DNA from: Lethocerus indicus
Taxonomy: Eukaryota; Arthropoda; Insecta; Hemiptera; Belostomatidae
Direction of reading: 5' to 3'
Assembly: GCA_019843655.1 (NCBI GenBank)
Contig: JACDQD010000006.1
Span: 496,001 to 560,000, forward strand
Length of the DNA: 64,000 nt
Shown here: one piece after another, positions 42,124-53,030 of the stretch
How positions within the stretch are numbered: the stretch's first letter is position 1
Layout: every line of letters begins with the position of its first letter
Notes under the pieces: model-generated
Seen by the model: only the letters and a program-made list of their open reading frames with translations
The model's database searches: none
What the model was told of the DNA's origin: nothing
Program-made: the position numbers and the translations under genes

Positions 42124-42699
42124 ACTAGAGCACATTCAGCACTGAAAACCAAGAAAAATCACTGTATTTTCCTCAAGCTTAGAGAGAGAGAGATTTTTAT
42201 AAATTACGGTCCGCCGTATAAAGGGAAAACGGATGAAATAATGCCTTACCCCGTCGACGTTAGCAGTGGGCTGAGATTAGGCCGGACATCAATTATCGGC
42301 GAAATGGAATCACATAAATATATTTCCCCCCGCCTCCCCCCACACCCCTGGATGGATTTAACCCCTCCCGGATGCTGCTCTGGTGAGGCATCAATAGGAA
42401 AACCTTTATCCGGCCTTCTTTGGGGGTGAAGGGCAGGGGGGGCCGGGGGCGGGGTTAACTTGGAATAAGGTCACATATATTTTCCGACCGCGGCTTATAT
42501 ATATACTCCCGTACAGCCAGTAGTACGTCGGACAGAATTTTCCGCCCCAATTTATTTATAGGCGGGAAACCAGTCCTCAACCCTCTTTTCCTGCCTTTTA
42601 GTTCTTATTATTGTACCTCGGTCCCGCCTCTGTACAAACGGAAAAGGAGAATCGACTTCGGCCGTAAATCGGGAACTATTAAAGCCGAAAAACTCGCCC

Positions 42700-42701
<2 letters not shown>
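42122..42701. other. No gene recognised
   Basis: (GA)6 at 42181-42193 and G-runs at 42421-42450. Otherwise unrecognised. Confidence 0.45.

Positions 42702-42751
<50 letters not shown>
42702..42751. repeat. (TA)n microsatellite
   Basis: About 25 TA units. Confidence 0.97.
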
Positions 42752-42752
<1 letters not shown>

Positions 42753-43011
42753 CTGAAGGTCTGCGACAGAGATTCCGATCGGGAGTCCTTCGATCCATCC
42801 TCAACTCTCACCCCCATCCCCCTTGAAAACATACCCCACAGTCGTAAAAACCCCATCCATTATCCAACCCCGTTAAACGCCACCGGGCTCCAGACATCCC
42901 CGTCTGGAATTACAAATCGGTAAAGTGTCCACCCCCACAGCGGTGGTGGTGGTGGTGGTGGTAATTTGTTCATCCCGTGAACCCTTTCGGGTACGATAAA
43001 CAAATTCTGCA

Positions 43012-43375
43012 GGTTCCTGATGTGTTTCTGTGTGCTGCTTCCTCTCGCTGCGGTTCGGTCTTTCGCCGGACCGGTTTGTCGGCCGCTCGCCATCTTCAGT
43101 AGCGCCCCCTGTGTTACTGTCACTGTTGGGGCACTTGTGGTTGTTTTTCTTTGGGCATCCTCACTGCTGCACTGCCACTTTCACGTGTACTCTACTGCAC
43201 ATGCACCGCCCACTGTGTACAACACCGCTACTGAAGACGGCGAGCGGCCGACAAACCGGTCCGGCGAAAGACCGAACCGCGGCGAGAGGAAGCACACAGA
43301 AACACATCACGAACCTACAACAGTATTCCAACCCCTCGCAGACAACAAAACGGGTATATTGAACTATACACAAAT
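43012..43375. repeat. FB1 complete palindrome (reference copy)
   Basis: L arm: GGTTCCTGATGTGTTTCTGT, CTTCCTCTCGCTGCGGTTCG, GGTCTTTCGCCGGACC, GCTCGCCATCTTCAGTAGCG. Centre near 43195: CGTGTACTCTACTGCACATG. R arm mirrors it with GGTCCGGCGAAAGACC, then CGAGAGGAAGCACACAGAAA and ATTCCAACCCCTCGCAGACA. The R stem GGTCC/AGACC is mismatched at one pair. The arms are each about 150 bp. A (GGT)n tract lies just left at 42940-42962. Confidence 0.95.
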
Positions 43376-43739
43376 TCGTTGCACCCTCAACATGTACCGA
43401 TTGTTTATTGTACAATGAAAAAGGTTAAAAAGAAAAACGTTTGCCTGCGAAGTAGGACTTTTTTTTATATAATTCTGTCGCGTTTATTACCCCTTTTATT
43501 CGCCTACAGTTTTTAATTATTGTCGAAATAATATCATGTCGAATTGCGCCCTTTGCTCTCTCCGAGTGTGTGGGGGTTGTAAACTGGGGCGCAGTCTGGG
43601 GCTTATTTCCCCCTTTTGATATTTACATATCGGGTAATATCCTTGTAGTTCCTCCTCCTCCCTCCTTTCTACCCCCCCCCTACCCCCATCAACACCCCAC
43701 AATTTTTTCTTCCTTTTCGGCCCCATTCCGAAAGGGCTG
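43376..43739. other. No gene recognised
   Basis: Unrecognised sequence. A C-run lies at 43672-43687. Confidence 0.45.
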
Positions 43740-44045
43740 GCGGCCGACATCTGTTACGAACGGTGGATCGGGACGAGGAGAAAGAAAGGCGGAGTCTGGA
43801 ATTTCGGGAAACGGGATTTTCGGGACTTCGTCGACTGTCCGGGCTATGTTGAGGTCACGGGCGGATTCTGCGGTTCGAAACATACCCCGGGGGGAGCATT
43901 AAGGATGGTACTTTGCTTTGGCTCTGTATTTGGTCAGTTTGTTACTTAGGGTCAATTTCGAAGTCCCTTTCAGTAACGGCCTTAAAAGGGTCCAGATTTT
44001 CAGTTCCAGATTCCTTCCGTTCACAACTTATTATCGGACTTATTA
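43740..44045 (+). repeat. R2 SINE-like repeat, near full length
   Basis: GAACGGTGGATCGGGACGAG, GAGTCTGGAATTTCGGGAAA, GACTTCGTCGACTGTCCGGG, GCGGTTCGAAACATACCCCG, TTTGTTACTTAGGGTCAATT, TTTCAGTAACGGCCTTAAAA. GGTTCGAAACA is a fair match to a polymerase III B box, but no convincing A box was found. Confidence 0.88.
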
Positions 44046-44989
44046 ACCCGTTTTGTTTCCGAGCCCTTAAACGGCTAGCCGAAGCGATTCATCCTACGAC
44101 CCCTTCTCATATATCAAATATAAAAGGGAACAGGGTGTTGGGTTCGAATATAAATTGTACACCCCGGGCTTTGAGCGTAATCTCATACAAAGCGCCCCAG
44201 TATCCGTTAGGCGATTATGGGCCATAAATTAAGAATGCATACTGCCCTTGAATTAAGCCCAAATTGCGACTGAGTAATTGAGGATTTCACCGAGACAAGC
44301 GGGGTTGTACATATTTTTAAGCGGGTCCGTTATTATTTTGGCCCTTTCGGTATCGAAAATTGCACGATGAAGCCCTAAAAGAACGGCAGGGTGGAATTTT
44401 CATTAAAAGATGATGACCGAATAAAGCCCATTATTGTGATTCGGATCCGCCGTAGTTCAACACTGGGACATTGCAGAAAATATATCTTATACGTGCACTT
44501 GATTTTGACGCACTTAAAAATATGTACAACGCCAGTTGTGTCGGTGAAATCAGCAATTACTTAGTTGCCAACTCAATTTTTAATTATTTTATCGCGCTAT
44601 TGAATATTACGTTATTGCGTATCGTTGAATTCAAATTGCTTTCAGCCCGTTTCCAGTCATGATTTCAATGGCGATACCGTAAGGGATGTTAGAGCTAAGT
44701 TATGCAACACGGGTGGGGGTGGCGGGGAGGGGGTGGATCTCGGGGACTTAACCAGTAATCCGGTTATCCATCTATCGGGTGCACATTAGTTCGCAAATTG
44801 CATAAAGTATTAAACTCAAGGGCCGAATAACCGATAATTAATCCAGTCGTTGGGCAAGCGTCGGGCGAAGCGCCGCATCAATATCAATTTCGGTCCGTTT
44901 GAAACCGATAATTTGAAACCGAGAACACGGACGGATTATCGGATCGGGCTTTTTTCGCGAAACCGGCCGAAGTGGCGATTCTTCAAGAC
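44046..44989. other. No gene recognised; M1 half-end
   Basis: AATCAGCAATTACTTAGTTG then CCAACTCAA (about 44548-44575) is the right end of an M1 element, with no left partner in the preceding 300 bp. The rest is unrecognised. Confidence 0.5.
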
Positions 44990-45905
44990 GGACGATACTG
45001 AAGACGGCGAACGGCCGAAATCCGGACGGTTTTCGCTGGACCGGTTTCGGCCGGGTTCGCCGTCTTCAGTAGTCGGGAATTTATTCGGGGAATTAAATCC
45101 CAATTGCCGGAGTTTTATTCCCGCCCCTTTCGAATTCGCCCGTTGAATCCCCCTCATCCGTTAGCCCATGACTACTGAAGATGGCGAACGGCCGAAATCC
45201 GGACGGTTTTCGCTGGACCGGTTTCGGCCGGGTTCGCCGTCTTCAGTAGTCGGGAATTTATTCGGGGAATTAAATCCCAATTGCCGAAGTCTTATTCCGC
45301 CCTTTCGAATTCGTCCGTTGAATCCCCCTCATCCGTTAGCCCATGACTACTGAAGATGGCGAACGGCCGAAATCCGGACGGTTTTCGCTGGACCGGTTTC
45401 GGCCGGGTTCGCCGTCTTCAGTAGTCGGGAATTTATTCGGGGAATTAAATCCCAATTGCCGGAGTTTTATTCCCGCCCCTTTCGAATTCGCCCGTTGAAT
45501 CCCCCTCATCCGTTAGCCCATGACTACTGAAGATGGCGAACGGCCGAAATCGGACGGTTTCGCTGGACCGGTTTCGGCCGGGTTCGCCGTCTTCAGTAGT
45601 CGGGAATTTATTCGGGGAATTAAATCCCAATTGCCGAAGTTTTATTCCCGCCCCTTTCGAATTCGCCCGTTGAATCCCCCTCATCCGTTAGCCCATGACT
45701 ACTGAAGATGGCGAACGGCCGAAATCCGGACGGTTTTCGCTGGACCGGTTTCGGCCGGGTTCGCCGTCTTCAGTAGTCGGGAATTTATTCGGGGAATTAA
45801 ATCCCAATTGCCGGAGTTTTATTCCCGCCCTTTTCGAATTCGCCCGTTGAATCCCCAACATCCGTTAGCCCGTGAATACTGAAGATGGCGAACGGCCGAA
45901 ATCCG
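44990..45905. repeat. Sat-E tandem array, ~176-bp unit built on an FB1 hairpin
   Basis: Five full hairpins start at about 44993, 45171, 45346, 45523 and 45698, with a half unit at 45875; spacings are 175-178. Each has TACTGAAGATGGCGAACGGC plus GAAATCCGGACGG facing CGGTTTCGGCCGGGTTCGCC plus GTCTTCAGTA. A ~95-bp linker follows (TCGGGAATTTATTCGGGGAA to CATCCGTTAGCCCATGAC). Confidence 0.96.
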
Positions 45906-46525
45906 TCCGATCTAAAACGGAACCGATTCTTGCAAAACCCCATTTTGTAGATATTCCCTTGCGGTCGACAATTTCGATATTGAAGTACCATACTCCATTG
46001 CAGTACAATACTTAAATCCGTCGCATTATTGATTGTAGATTGCGCAATAAAAATTTTTTTAAACAAATATGGGAAAAATCCGCAATTATATAGTTGCAAG
46101 ATTTTTTTTTTTTTGGGGGGGGTTTCCTAATTTTTCCGTGCTCTCAAACCGGAACACTTGAACTTGAAAAACTTGAAACCGATTAGGATTTAATATATGC
46201 GTACATTTTTTTTTTTTAATACTGTACCGATACATTGTATATCGGTGGGAAGTGAGGGGCCGGAAGCCGACCTCAGGGTCAGGGCCAATTATAAATTGAA
46301 CTGTTGACCCGTCGTCGGACAATTGGCGAGAGGTCACCGTGGGCTGAGGGCACGTGTCGATTTCGTAACGAGATTTTCGGAAAATGAAATCGTTACGCAA
46401 CCGAATCATTAATTCAGCGTTCGAGTTCGTGTCCAATAGCCAATTTCGCCGTTGTTCGTAATTCCCTGTTCGCCATATACGAAATTGTAATGCAACAACA
46501 GTTGTTCCAACGGTCTGTATTATCG
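45906..46525. other. Segment interrupting Sat-E; M1 half-end
   Basis: A Sat-E hairpin opens at 45875 and its closing half appears only at ~46535. Between them is unrecognised DNA, including an M1-like ATCCGCAATTATATAGTTGC at 46078. The first ~85 bp (CGTCCGATCTAAAACGGAAC to TATTGAAGTACC) recur at 46705-46790. Confidence 0.7.
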
Positions 46526-46795
46526 GATATCGCGACCGGGTTTCGCTGGACCGGTTTCGGCCGTTCAACCGTCTTCAGTAGTTCGGGAATTCACTCGGGG
46601 AATCAAATCCCAATTGCCGAAATTTTATTCCCGCCCCTTTCGAATTCGCCAGTTGAATCCCCCCCTCACATCTGTTAGCCCGTGAATACTGAAGATGGCG
46701 AACGGCCGAAATACGTCCGATCTAAGACGGAACCGATTCTAGCGATACCCCAGTTTTGTAGATATTCGCCGTGCGTTTGACAACTGGATATTGAA
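46526..46795. repeat. Sat-E outlying unit
   Basis: GGTTTCGCTGGACCGGTTTC, TTCAACCGTCTTCAGTAGTT, then the Sat-E linker with ~10 differences, GTTAGCCCGTGAATACTGAA and the 85-bp flank duplicated from 45906. Confidence 0.85.
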
Positions 46796-46799
46796 GTAC

Positions 46800-48175
46800 C
46801 GAAAGTATGTTGCAACATTGTTCCTCTGGCGAGAGGAGACATAGAAACACACGAAATCTACGGTATTCCAACCCCTCGCGGACCAAAAAACAGGTATATT
46901 AAACTGCCAACAGTGACTAACACCGCTACTGAAGGTGGCGAGAGGCCGAAACCTGTCTAGCCAAAGACCAAACCAGCGGGAGGAGACAGAAACATCACGA
47001 AATCTACGGTATTCCAACCCCTCGCAGACCACAAAACAGGTATATTAAACTGCCAACAGTGACTAACACCGCTACTGAAGGTGGCGAGCGGCCGAAACCT
47101 GTCTAGCAAAAGACCAAACCAGCGGGAGGAGACAGAAACACACGAAACCTACGGTATTCCAACCCTTCGCGGACCACAAAACAGGTATATTAAACTGCCA
47201 ACAGTGACTAACACCGCTACTGAAGGTGGCGAGCGGCCGAAACCTGTCTAGCAAAAGACCAAACCAGCGGGAGGAGACAGAAACACACGAAATCTACGGT
47301 ATTCCAACCCCTCGCGGACCACAAAACAGGTATATTAAACTGCCAACAGTGACTAACACCGCTACTGAAGGTGGCGAGCGGCAGAAACCAGTCTAGCAAG
47401 AACCGGCAGAGGAGACGAAACACACGAAATCTACGGTATTCCAACCCCTCGCGGACCACAAAACAGGTATATTAAACTGCCAACAGTGACTAACACCGCT
47501 ACTGAAGGTGGCGAGCGGCCGAAACCTGTCTAGCAAACCGGCGAGAGGAGACAGAAACACACGAAATCTACGGTATTCCAACCCTTCGCGGACCACAAAA
47601 CAGGTATATTAAACTGCCAACAGTGACTAACACCGCTACTGAAGGTGGCGAGCGGCCGAAACCTGTCTAGCAAACCGGCGAGAGGAGACAGAAACACACG
47701 AAATCTACGGTATTCCAACCCCTCGCGGACCAAAAAACAGGTATATTAAACTGCCAACAGTGACTAACACCGCTACTGAAGGTGGCGAGCGGCCGAAACC
47801 TGTCTAGCAAACCGGCGAGAGGAGACAGAAACACACGAAACCTACGGTATTCCAACCCCTCGCGGACCACAAAACAGGTATATTAAACTGCTAACAGTGA
47901 CTAACACCGCTACTGAAGGTGGCGAGCGGCCGAAACCTGTCTAGCAAACCGGCGAGAGGAGACAGAAACACACGAAACCTACGGTATTCCAACCCCTCGC
48001 GGACCACAAAACAGGTATATTAAACTGCCAACAGTGACTAACACCGCTACTGAAGGTGGCGAGCGGCCGAAACCTGTCTAGCTAAAGACCAAACCGGCGA
48101 GAGGAGATAGAAAAATCTACGGTAGTCGAACCCCTCGCAGACCAAAAAAAACAAAAAAAAAACAGGTACGTTAAA
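46800..48175 (+). repeat. Sat-D tandem array of FB1 R arms, 137-146-bp unit
   Basis: GCTACTGAAGGTGGCGAG starts at 46925, 47071, 47216, 47361, 47498, 47635, 47772, 47909 and 48046. The first three intervals are 146, 145 and 145; the next five are all 137. The 137-bp units read CTGTCTAGCAAACCGGCGAG, lacking the AAGACCAA present in the longer ones. Each unit ends CACAAAACAGGTATATTAAA then CTGCCAACAGTGACTAACAC. Confidence 0.98.
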
Positions 48176-48529
48176 CGACCTCGAGTTTATTTCGGACGTT
48201 CGACCGATTGAATAGTCGATAGGTCCCTCGGGATATCTTCAAGTTGGTTTTCTTCGGCCGTAGGGGCATCAACTCCGTGTTGAGTGGGGGAACATCAAAA
48301 TTCATTTTCCTCCCCGCACCACTCACGCCACTGAATATGACCCCGTTAATAAACTAAACACACAGCCCGGACCCCCTCACAACGACCCATTACGACCCAT
48401 GACGACTCTCTGGGCATAAATCGACTTCTTTCCCACAATCCCGGCGTCTAGAACCGTCTGCGAAAGACGCTATACGTCGAAAATGTAACGGAATATAACA
48501 CTGCTGTAATGAAAAAGAACGTTACAAAA
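48176..48529. other. No gene recognised
   Basis: Unrecognised spacer to the right of Sat-D. Confidence 0.45.
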
Positions 48530-48835
48530 TCGGATTTTTGCTAGACCGGTTTTGGATGTTTTTCTGGCAACCTCACTGCACCGTTACTTTCACCGGGATT
48601 CTATATACATATAGAATCTTGTGGGATTTTATATACAGACAACGGTAGGCAGACAAGTGACACAGTGCAGTGGGGATGCGCCCCCAAAGAACATCCACTA
48701 ACACAGCGCTACTGAAGATGGCGAGCGGCCGAAACCGGTCTGGCAAAAGACCAAACCGCAGCGAGAGGAGACAGAAACACCACGAAATCTACGGTATTCC
48801 AACCCCTCGCAGACCACAAAACAGGTGTATTAAAC
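48530..48835. repeat. FB1 palindrome with deleted L core
   Basis: L side: TTGCTAGACCGGTTTTGG joined to ATGTTTTTCTGGCAACCTCA, so the GCTCGCCATC core is missing. Centre ATTCTATATACATATAGAAT. R arm complete: GCGCTACTGAAGATGGCGAG, GGTCTGGCAAAAGACC, CCAACCCCTCGCAGACCACA. Confidence 0.9.
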
Positions 48836-49311
48836 TAGAAATTTTATGCTACCTCTGTAAATGCGGACGCAGCACGCACATATACGCACACAAATAAGTC
48901 CCGCGTACTTTATTAATGGGCGGAAAAACCGCCAGGAATAAACTTCATCCCTTATTCAAACGGTGGTGTCACGCCATGGATACGGTTATAGTCGCGTTTA
49001 CAGCAGCATTAGTAGTGGGGTTGACGGCCAGTCAATATATAAACCGGGAAGGGGGTTGAATAAAAAGAGGGAATTTTCAATTTTCTCTTTTGTGGCCTCC
49101 CCAGGGGTTGGAATACGGCAGATTTCGTGTTTCCAATAGATATCTTATGTATGCAATAGAAAACGTGGAAATTTTCAACAACAAACAATGGAATATAATA
49201 AATTCTGGAGGAAATAAATTCTGAAAGTGATTCCGTATTCACCCCTACCGGTAATCCGAGAAAGGTTTACGCCGATTAACAAAATCCTTGCCAGCCGAAA
49301 AAGACGATATA
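48836..49311. other. No gene recognised; FB1 end fragment
   Basis: TTTTGTGGCCTCCCCAGGGG then TTGGAATACGGCAGATTTCG at 49087-49127 is an L-type FB1 end without its arm. The rest is unrecognised. Confidence 0.5.
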
Positions 49312-49351
49312 TCAGGGGTACCAAAAGTAATCAACATTTTGACTTTGGATT
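49312..49351 (+). mobile_element. M2 end fused to Sat-C
   Basis: CAGGGGTACCAAAAGTAATC then AACATTTTGACTTTGGATTG is an M2 end. It runs without a gap into the first Sat-C unit. Confidence 0.7.
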
Positions 49352-50643
49352 GCATTTTGTAGCCCTTTAAGGGGCCTAACAGGACACCAAATGACAGATA
49401 GAAAGGATTAACTGGAGGCCGAGGAGACGTTTTTCCTCCATGACTCCAGTTCTAGGACAGATAGAAACACGATTCTTGTCGCATTTTGTAGCCCTTTAAG
49501 GGGCCTAACAGGACACCAAATGACAGATAGAAAGGATTAACTGGAGGCCGAGGAGACGTTTTTCCTCCATGACTCCAGTTCTAGGACAGATAGAAACACG
49601 ATTCTTGTCGCATTTTGTAGCCCTTTAAGGGGCCTAACAGGACACCAAATGACAGATAGAAAGGATTAACTGGAGGCCGAGGAGACGTTTTTCCTCCATG
49701 ACTCCAGTTCTAGGACAGATAGAAACACGATTCTTGTCGCATTTTGTAGCCCTTTAAGGGGCCTAACGGCACACCAAATGACAGATAGAAAGGGTTAACT
49801 GGAGGCCGAGGAGACGTTTTTCCTCCATGACTCCAGTTCTAGGACAGATAGAAACACGATTCTTGTCGCATTTTTTAGCCTCTTGACTCCAGTTCTAACA
49901 GCACACCAAATGACAGATAGAAAGGGTTAACTGGACCGATTCCTCCATGACTCCAGTTCTAGGACAGATAGAAACACGATTCTTGTCGCATTTTGTAGCC
50001 CTTTAAGGGCCTAACAGGCACACCAAATGACAGATAGAAAGGATTAACTGGAGGCCGAGGAGACGTTTTTCCTCCATGACTCCAGTTCTAGGACAGATAG
50101 AAACACGATTCTTGTCGCATTTTGTAGCCCTTTAAGGGGCCTAACGGCACACCAAATGACAGATAGAAAGGATTAACTGGAGGCCGAGGAGACGTTTTTC
50201 CTCCATGACTCCAGTTCTAGGACAGATAGAAACACGATTCTTGTCGCATTTTGTAGCCCTTTAAGGGCCTAACAGGCACCAAATGACAGATAGAAATTAA
50301 CTGGAGGCCGAGGAGACGTTTTCCTCCATGACTCCAGTTCTAGGACAGATAGGAACACGATTCTTGTCGCATTTTGTAGCCCTTTAAGGGGCCTAACAGG
50401 ACACCAAATGACAGATAAAAAAGATTAACTGGAGGCCGAGGAGACGTTTTTCCTCCATGACTCCAGTTCTAGGACAGATAGGAACACGATTCTTGTCGCA
50501 TTTTGTAGCCCTTTAAGGGGCCTAAGGACACCAAATGACAGATAGAAAGGTTAACTGGAGGCCGAGGAGACGTTTTCCTCCATACTCCAGTTCTAGGACA
50601 GATAGAAACACGATTCTTGTCGCATTTTGTAGCCCTTTAAGAA

Positions 50644-50645
<2 letters not shown>
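49352..50645 (+). repeat. Sat-C tandem array, 129-bp unit
   Basis: GCATTTTGTAGCCC begins at 49352, 49481, 49610, 49739, then ~49868, 49989, 50118, 50246, 50369, 50498 and 50623. The last is cut by (TA)n. Each unit contains AACTGGAG...CTCCAGTT arms enclosing GAGGA...TCCTC, a predicted stem-loop. The unit at 49868 has a rearranged middle (AGCCTCTTGACTCCAGTTCT). Confidence 0.97.
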
Positions 50646-50689
<44 letters not shown>

Positions 50690-50691
50690 TA
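50646..50691. repeat. (TA)n microsatellite
   Basis: About 20 TA units terminating Sat-C. Confidence 0.97.
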
Positions 50692-50999
50692 CTCAGTTAC
50701 TGAACTTCGCGATCGGGTCGCGCCTTCGGAGTTCCTCAATAATTCATGAACCTGCGGACTAATTCCCCGGGGCGGGGTCCTACCCGGCCATTGCATTACC
50801 CACCCGCTGGAGTCCCCGGTTGTGTCACATGCATTAGTACCAAACGGGGGCCCTAATGGCCTCGTCCACCCCCCCACAAAGTCAACTCTCTATCTCGCCC
50901 CGCAAAACTATCCGATCTGAAAGTCGATATTAGACGAAAATTGAAAAATAACAGACGGCCTTTTCTGGACCGAAACTGGAAAAATAAAAATTAGCGTCA
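50692..50999. other. No gene recognised
   Basis: Unrecognised. Confidence 0.45.
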
Positions 51000-51470
51000 C
51001 CGCTACTGAAGGTGGCGAGCGGCCGACAAACCGGTCTGGCGAAAGACCGGACCGGCGAGAGAGAGAGAGAGAGAGGAGACGGAAACACACGAAATCTACG
51101 GTATTCCAACCCCTCACAAAACAGGTATATTAAACTGCCAACAGTGACTAACACCGCTACTGAAGGTGGCGAGCGGCCGAAACCTGTCTAGCAAAAGACC
51201 AAACCGCAGCGAGAGGAGACAGAAACATCACGAACCTACAGTATTCCAACCCCTCGCAGACCACAAAACAGGTATATTAAAAAAAAATTACTGTCTAGAG
51301 TATTCCACGTCATCTTACAACGACATACCCGCATACGCACAAAACAGCGGACTCTAACGTAGATTTCGTCCGTTTCCGTCTCCTTTCGGCCGCTCGCCAT
51401 CTTCAGTAGGCCGCGTCAGTCACTTCGGCGCTATGGATTTTTTTTTTCCGTCATCCTCACCAATCAAACT
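51000..51470. repeat. FB1 R-R pair plus L arm
   Basis: R cores at 51003 and 51157 carry the Sat-D variant GAAGGTGGCGAG. The first has (GA)8 in its purine block and the second keeps the full-length stem GTCTAGCAAAAGAC. CACAAAACAGGTATATTAAA then CTGCCAACAGTGACTAACAC joins them exactly as in Sat-D. An L core (GCTCGCCATCTTCAGTAGGC) lies at 51392. Confidence 0.92.
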
Positions 51471-51549
51471 GTTCAACCGAAACCTCAACTTAGCCGGCCG
51501 GCCTGAAAATCCAGTTATCCCAAATTTCATTCCCGTCTTCCCTCTCGTC

Positions 51550-52090
51550 CCGATTCTCCGTTAACCCGCCCACTACGAACCCCACTTAAACGCCGATGGC
51601 CCAGAAATGTTACTTGTGCGGAATAACAAGTCAGGAAAGTGATTTTTTCGTCGCCCGAACAATGTCATAGGACACAGAACAGAAATCCTATTGCGCCCTG
51701 AAACTTTTTTTCCGCATGTATTTCGTGATAAAAGGAACCACCCCAACGTGATTCGGGAGGGGGAGAGGGGAATGGGACTGGACGGGTGGATATCTGGGAC
51801 GAGGGGAAAGGCGGGAAAAGTGGAATTTCGGGAAAACCGGGATTTTCGGGACTTCGTCCGGGGTATGTTGGGGTCGGTTGTGCGGTCGGAAACATACCCC
51901 CCCCCTGGGGAGCGTTGAGGATGTGTTACTATGTCGGATGTCTCGCGTCCGAACCCAGCATAGCTCTGTACCGGCATGTCGGTGCCGGAATTTAAGTAGT
52001 TTAGTACGTTAAGTATGTCCGTTTCAGTAATGGACTTACTGAAGTCCAAATTTTCTGTCCGAGTCGATTCTTTTGAGCGCCATTAAAAAA
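51550..52090 (+). repeat. R2 SINE-like repeat, longest copy
   Basis: From TTTTTCCGCATGTATTTCGT (51708), through GGACGGGTGGATATCTGGGA, GGGACTTCGTCCGGGGTATG, GTGCGGTCGGAAACATACCC, CGTCCGAACCCAGCATAGCT and GTTTCAGTAATGGACTTACT, to CCGAGTCGATTCTTTTGAGC. The region left of 51708 may be more R2 or unrelated. Confidence 0.85.
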
Positions 52091-52581
52091 AAAAGGGTCG
52101 AAGAAAAAATGTCAATAATAATGTAATTTTCTGTCGGATCGAGCGCCTTTCGTCCCCCGATCTGTTTTCGGAAATAAAATTTTAAATCTGGCCCCGAGAA
52201 AAATGGTAAAAAAAAAATAGCGGGGGAAAAGTGTGCCGGGAGAAGATAAGAAAACACTTTTGCAAATGGGTACGTCCCCGTCCCCGTCCCCCACCCCCCG
52301 TTGAAGATACCCCGGGAGAGCAAATGATTGCCGAAGTTTCTACCCCCACCCCCACCCCGGTCTCAAATCCTCACAACGCTGATGACACCCTCTGCCTTAT
52401 CTACCTCCCGCGCGTGGCCACAATTTTGCCCTCCGCGCACCTTTATTTATTTCACATTCCCGATCCGAATCTGACTGCAAATTTAACTTTTTTTTTTTTT
52501 TTTCAATTTTCCGTCCCACGTTACTGGGGAAATTTAACTTTTTCGAATCGGCCGCCGGCGACGTCCAATAATTATCCCAGA
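52091..52581. other. No gene recognised
   Basis: Contains CCCCCACCCCCACCCC at about 52340 and a T-run at 52489-52503. Nothing recognised. Confidence 0.45.
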
Positions 52582-53030
52582 AGACTGTAAGGTTCGCGAT
52601 GTTTCTGTCTCCTCTCGCCGCGGTTAGGTCTTTGCTAGACCGCGGTTTGTCGGCCGCTCGCCATCTTCAGTAGCGCTGTGTTAGGCACTTTGGATGTTTT
52701 CGGGGCATCCTCACTGCCCACTGTATCACTTTCACACGTACTGTGAAATGTACATGTTCGGTGAGCGGCCGAAACCGGTCTAGCAAAGACCCCAAACCGG
52801 CAGCGAGAGAGAGGAGACATAAACACCACCAACCTACGGTATATTCCAACCCCAGCAGACCACAAAACAGGTATATCAAATTAATTATCCCAGAGTTCAG
52901 TTCCCGACACCACTTTGGATGTTCTCCTTGCGGTATATTTGGAGGATTTTTGTTGACCGGCGACCGGGCCAAAACCCGTCTAGCGATAGACCGGACCGGC
53001 GCGGGAGGAGACAGAAATACACTGCTGTAT
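52582..53030. repeat. FB1 palindrome plus second R arm fragment
   Basis: L: CTGTCTCCTCTCGCCGCGGT, GCTCGCCATCTTCAGTAGCG, CACTTTGGATGTTTTCGGGG. R: core reduced to TTCGGTGAGCGGCCGAAACC, then GGTCTAGCAAAGACCCC and ATTCCAACCCCAGCAGACCA. A second stem (CCCGTCTAGCGATAGACCGG) with GGGAGGAGACAGAAATACAC is at 52975. Confidence 0.88.

Noticed and set aside
44990..50645. CRISPR array
   Set aside because: The arrays are direct tandem satellites without unique spacers of regular size, units are 129-178 bp, and the window is eukaryotic. No cas genes are present.
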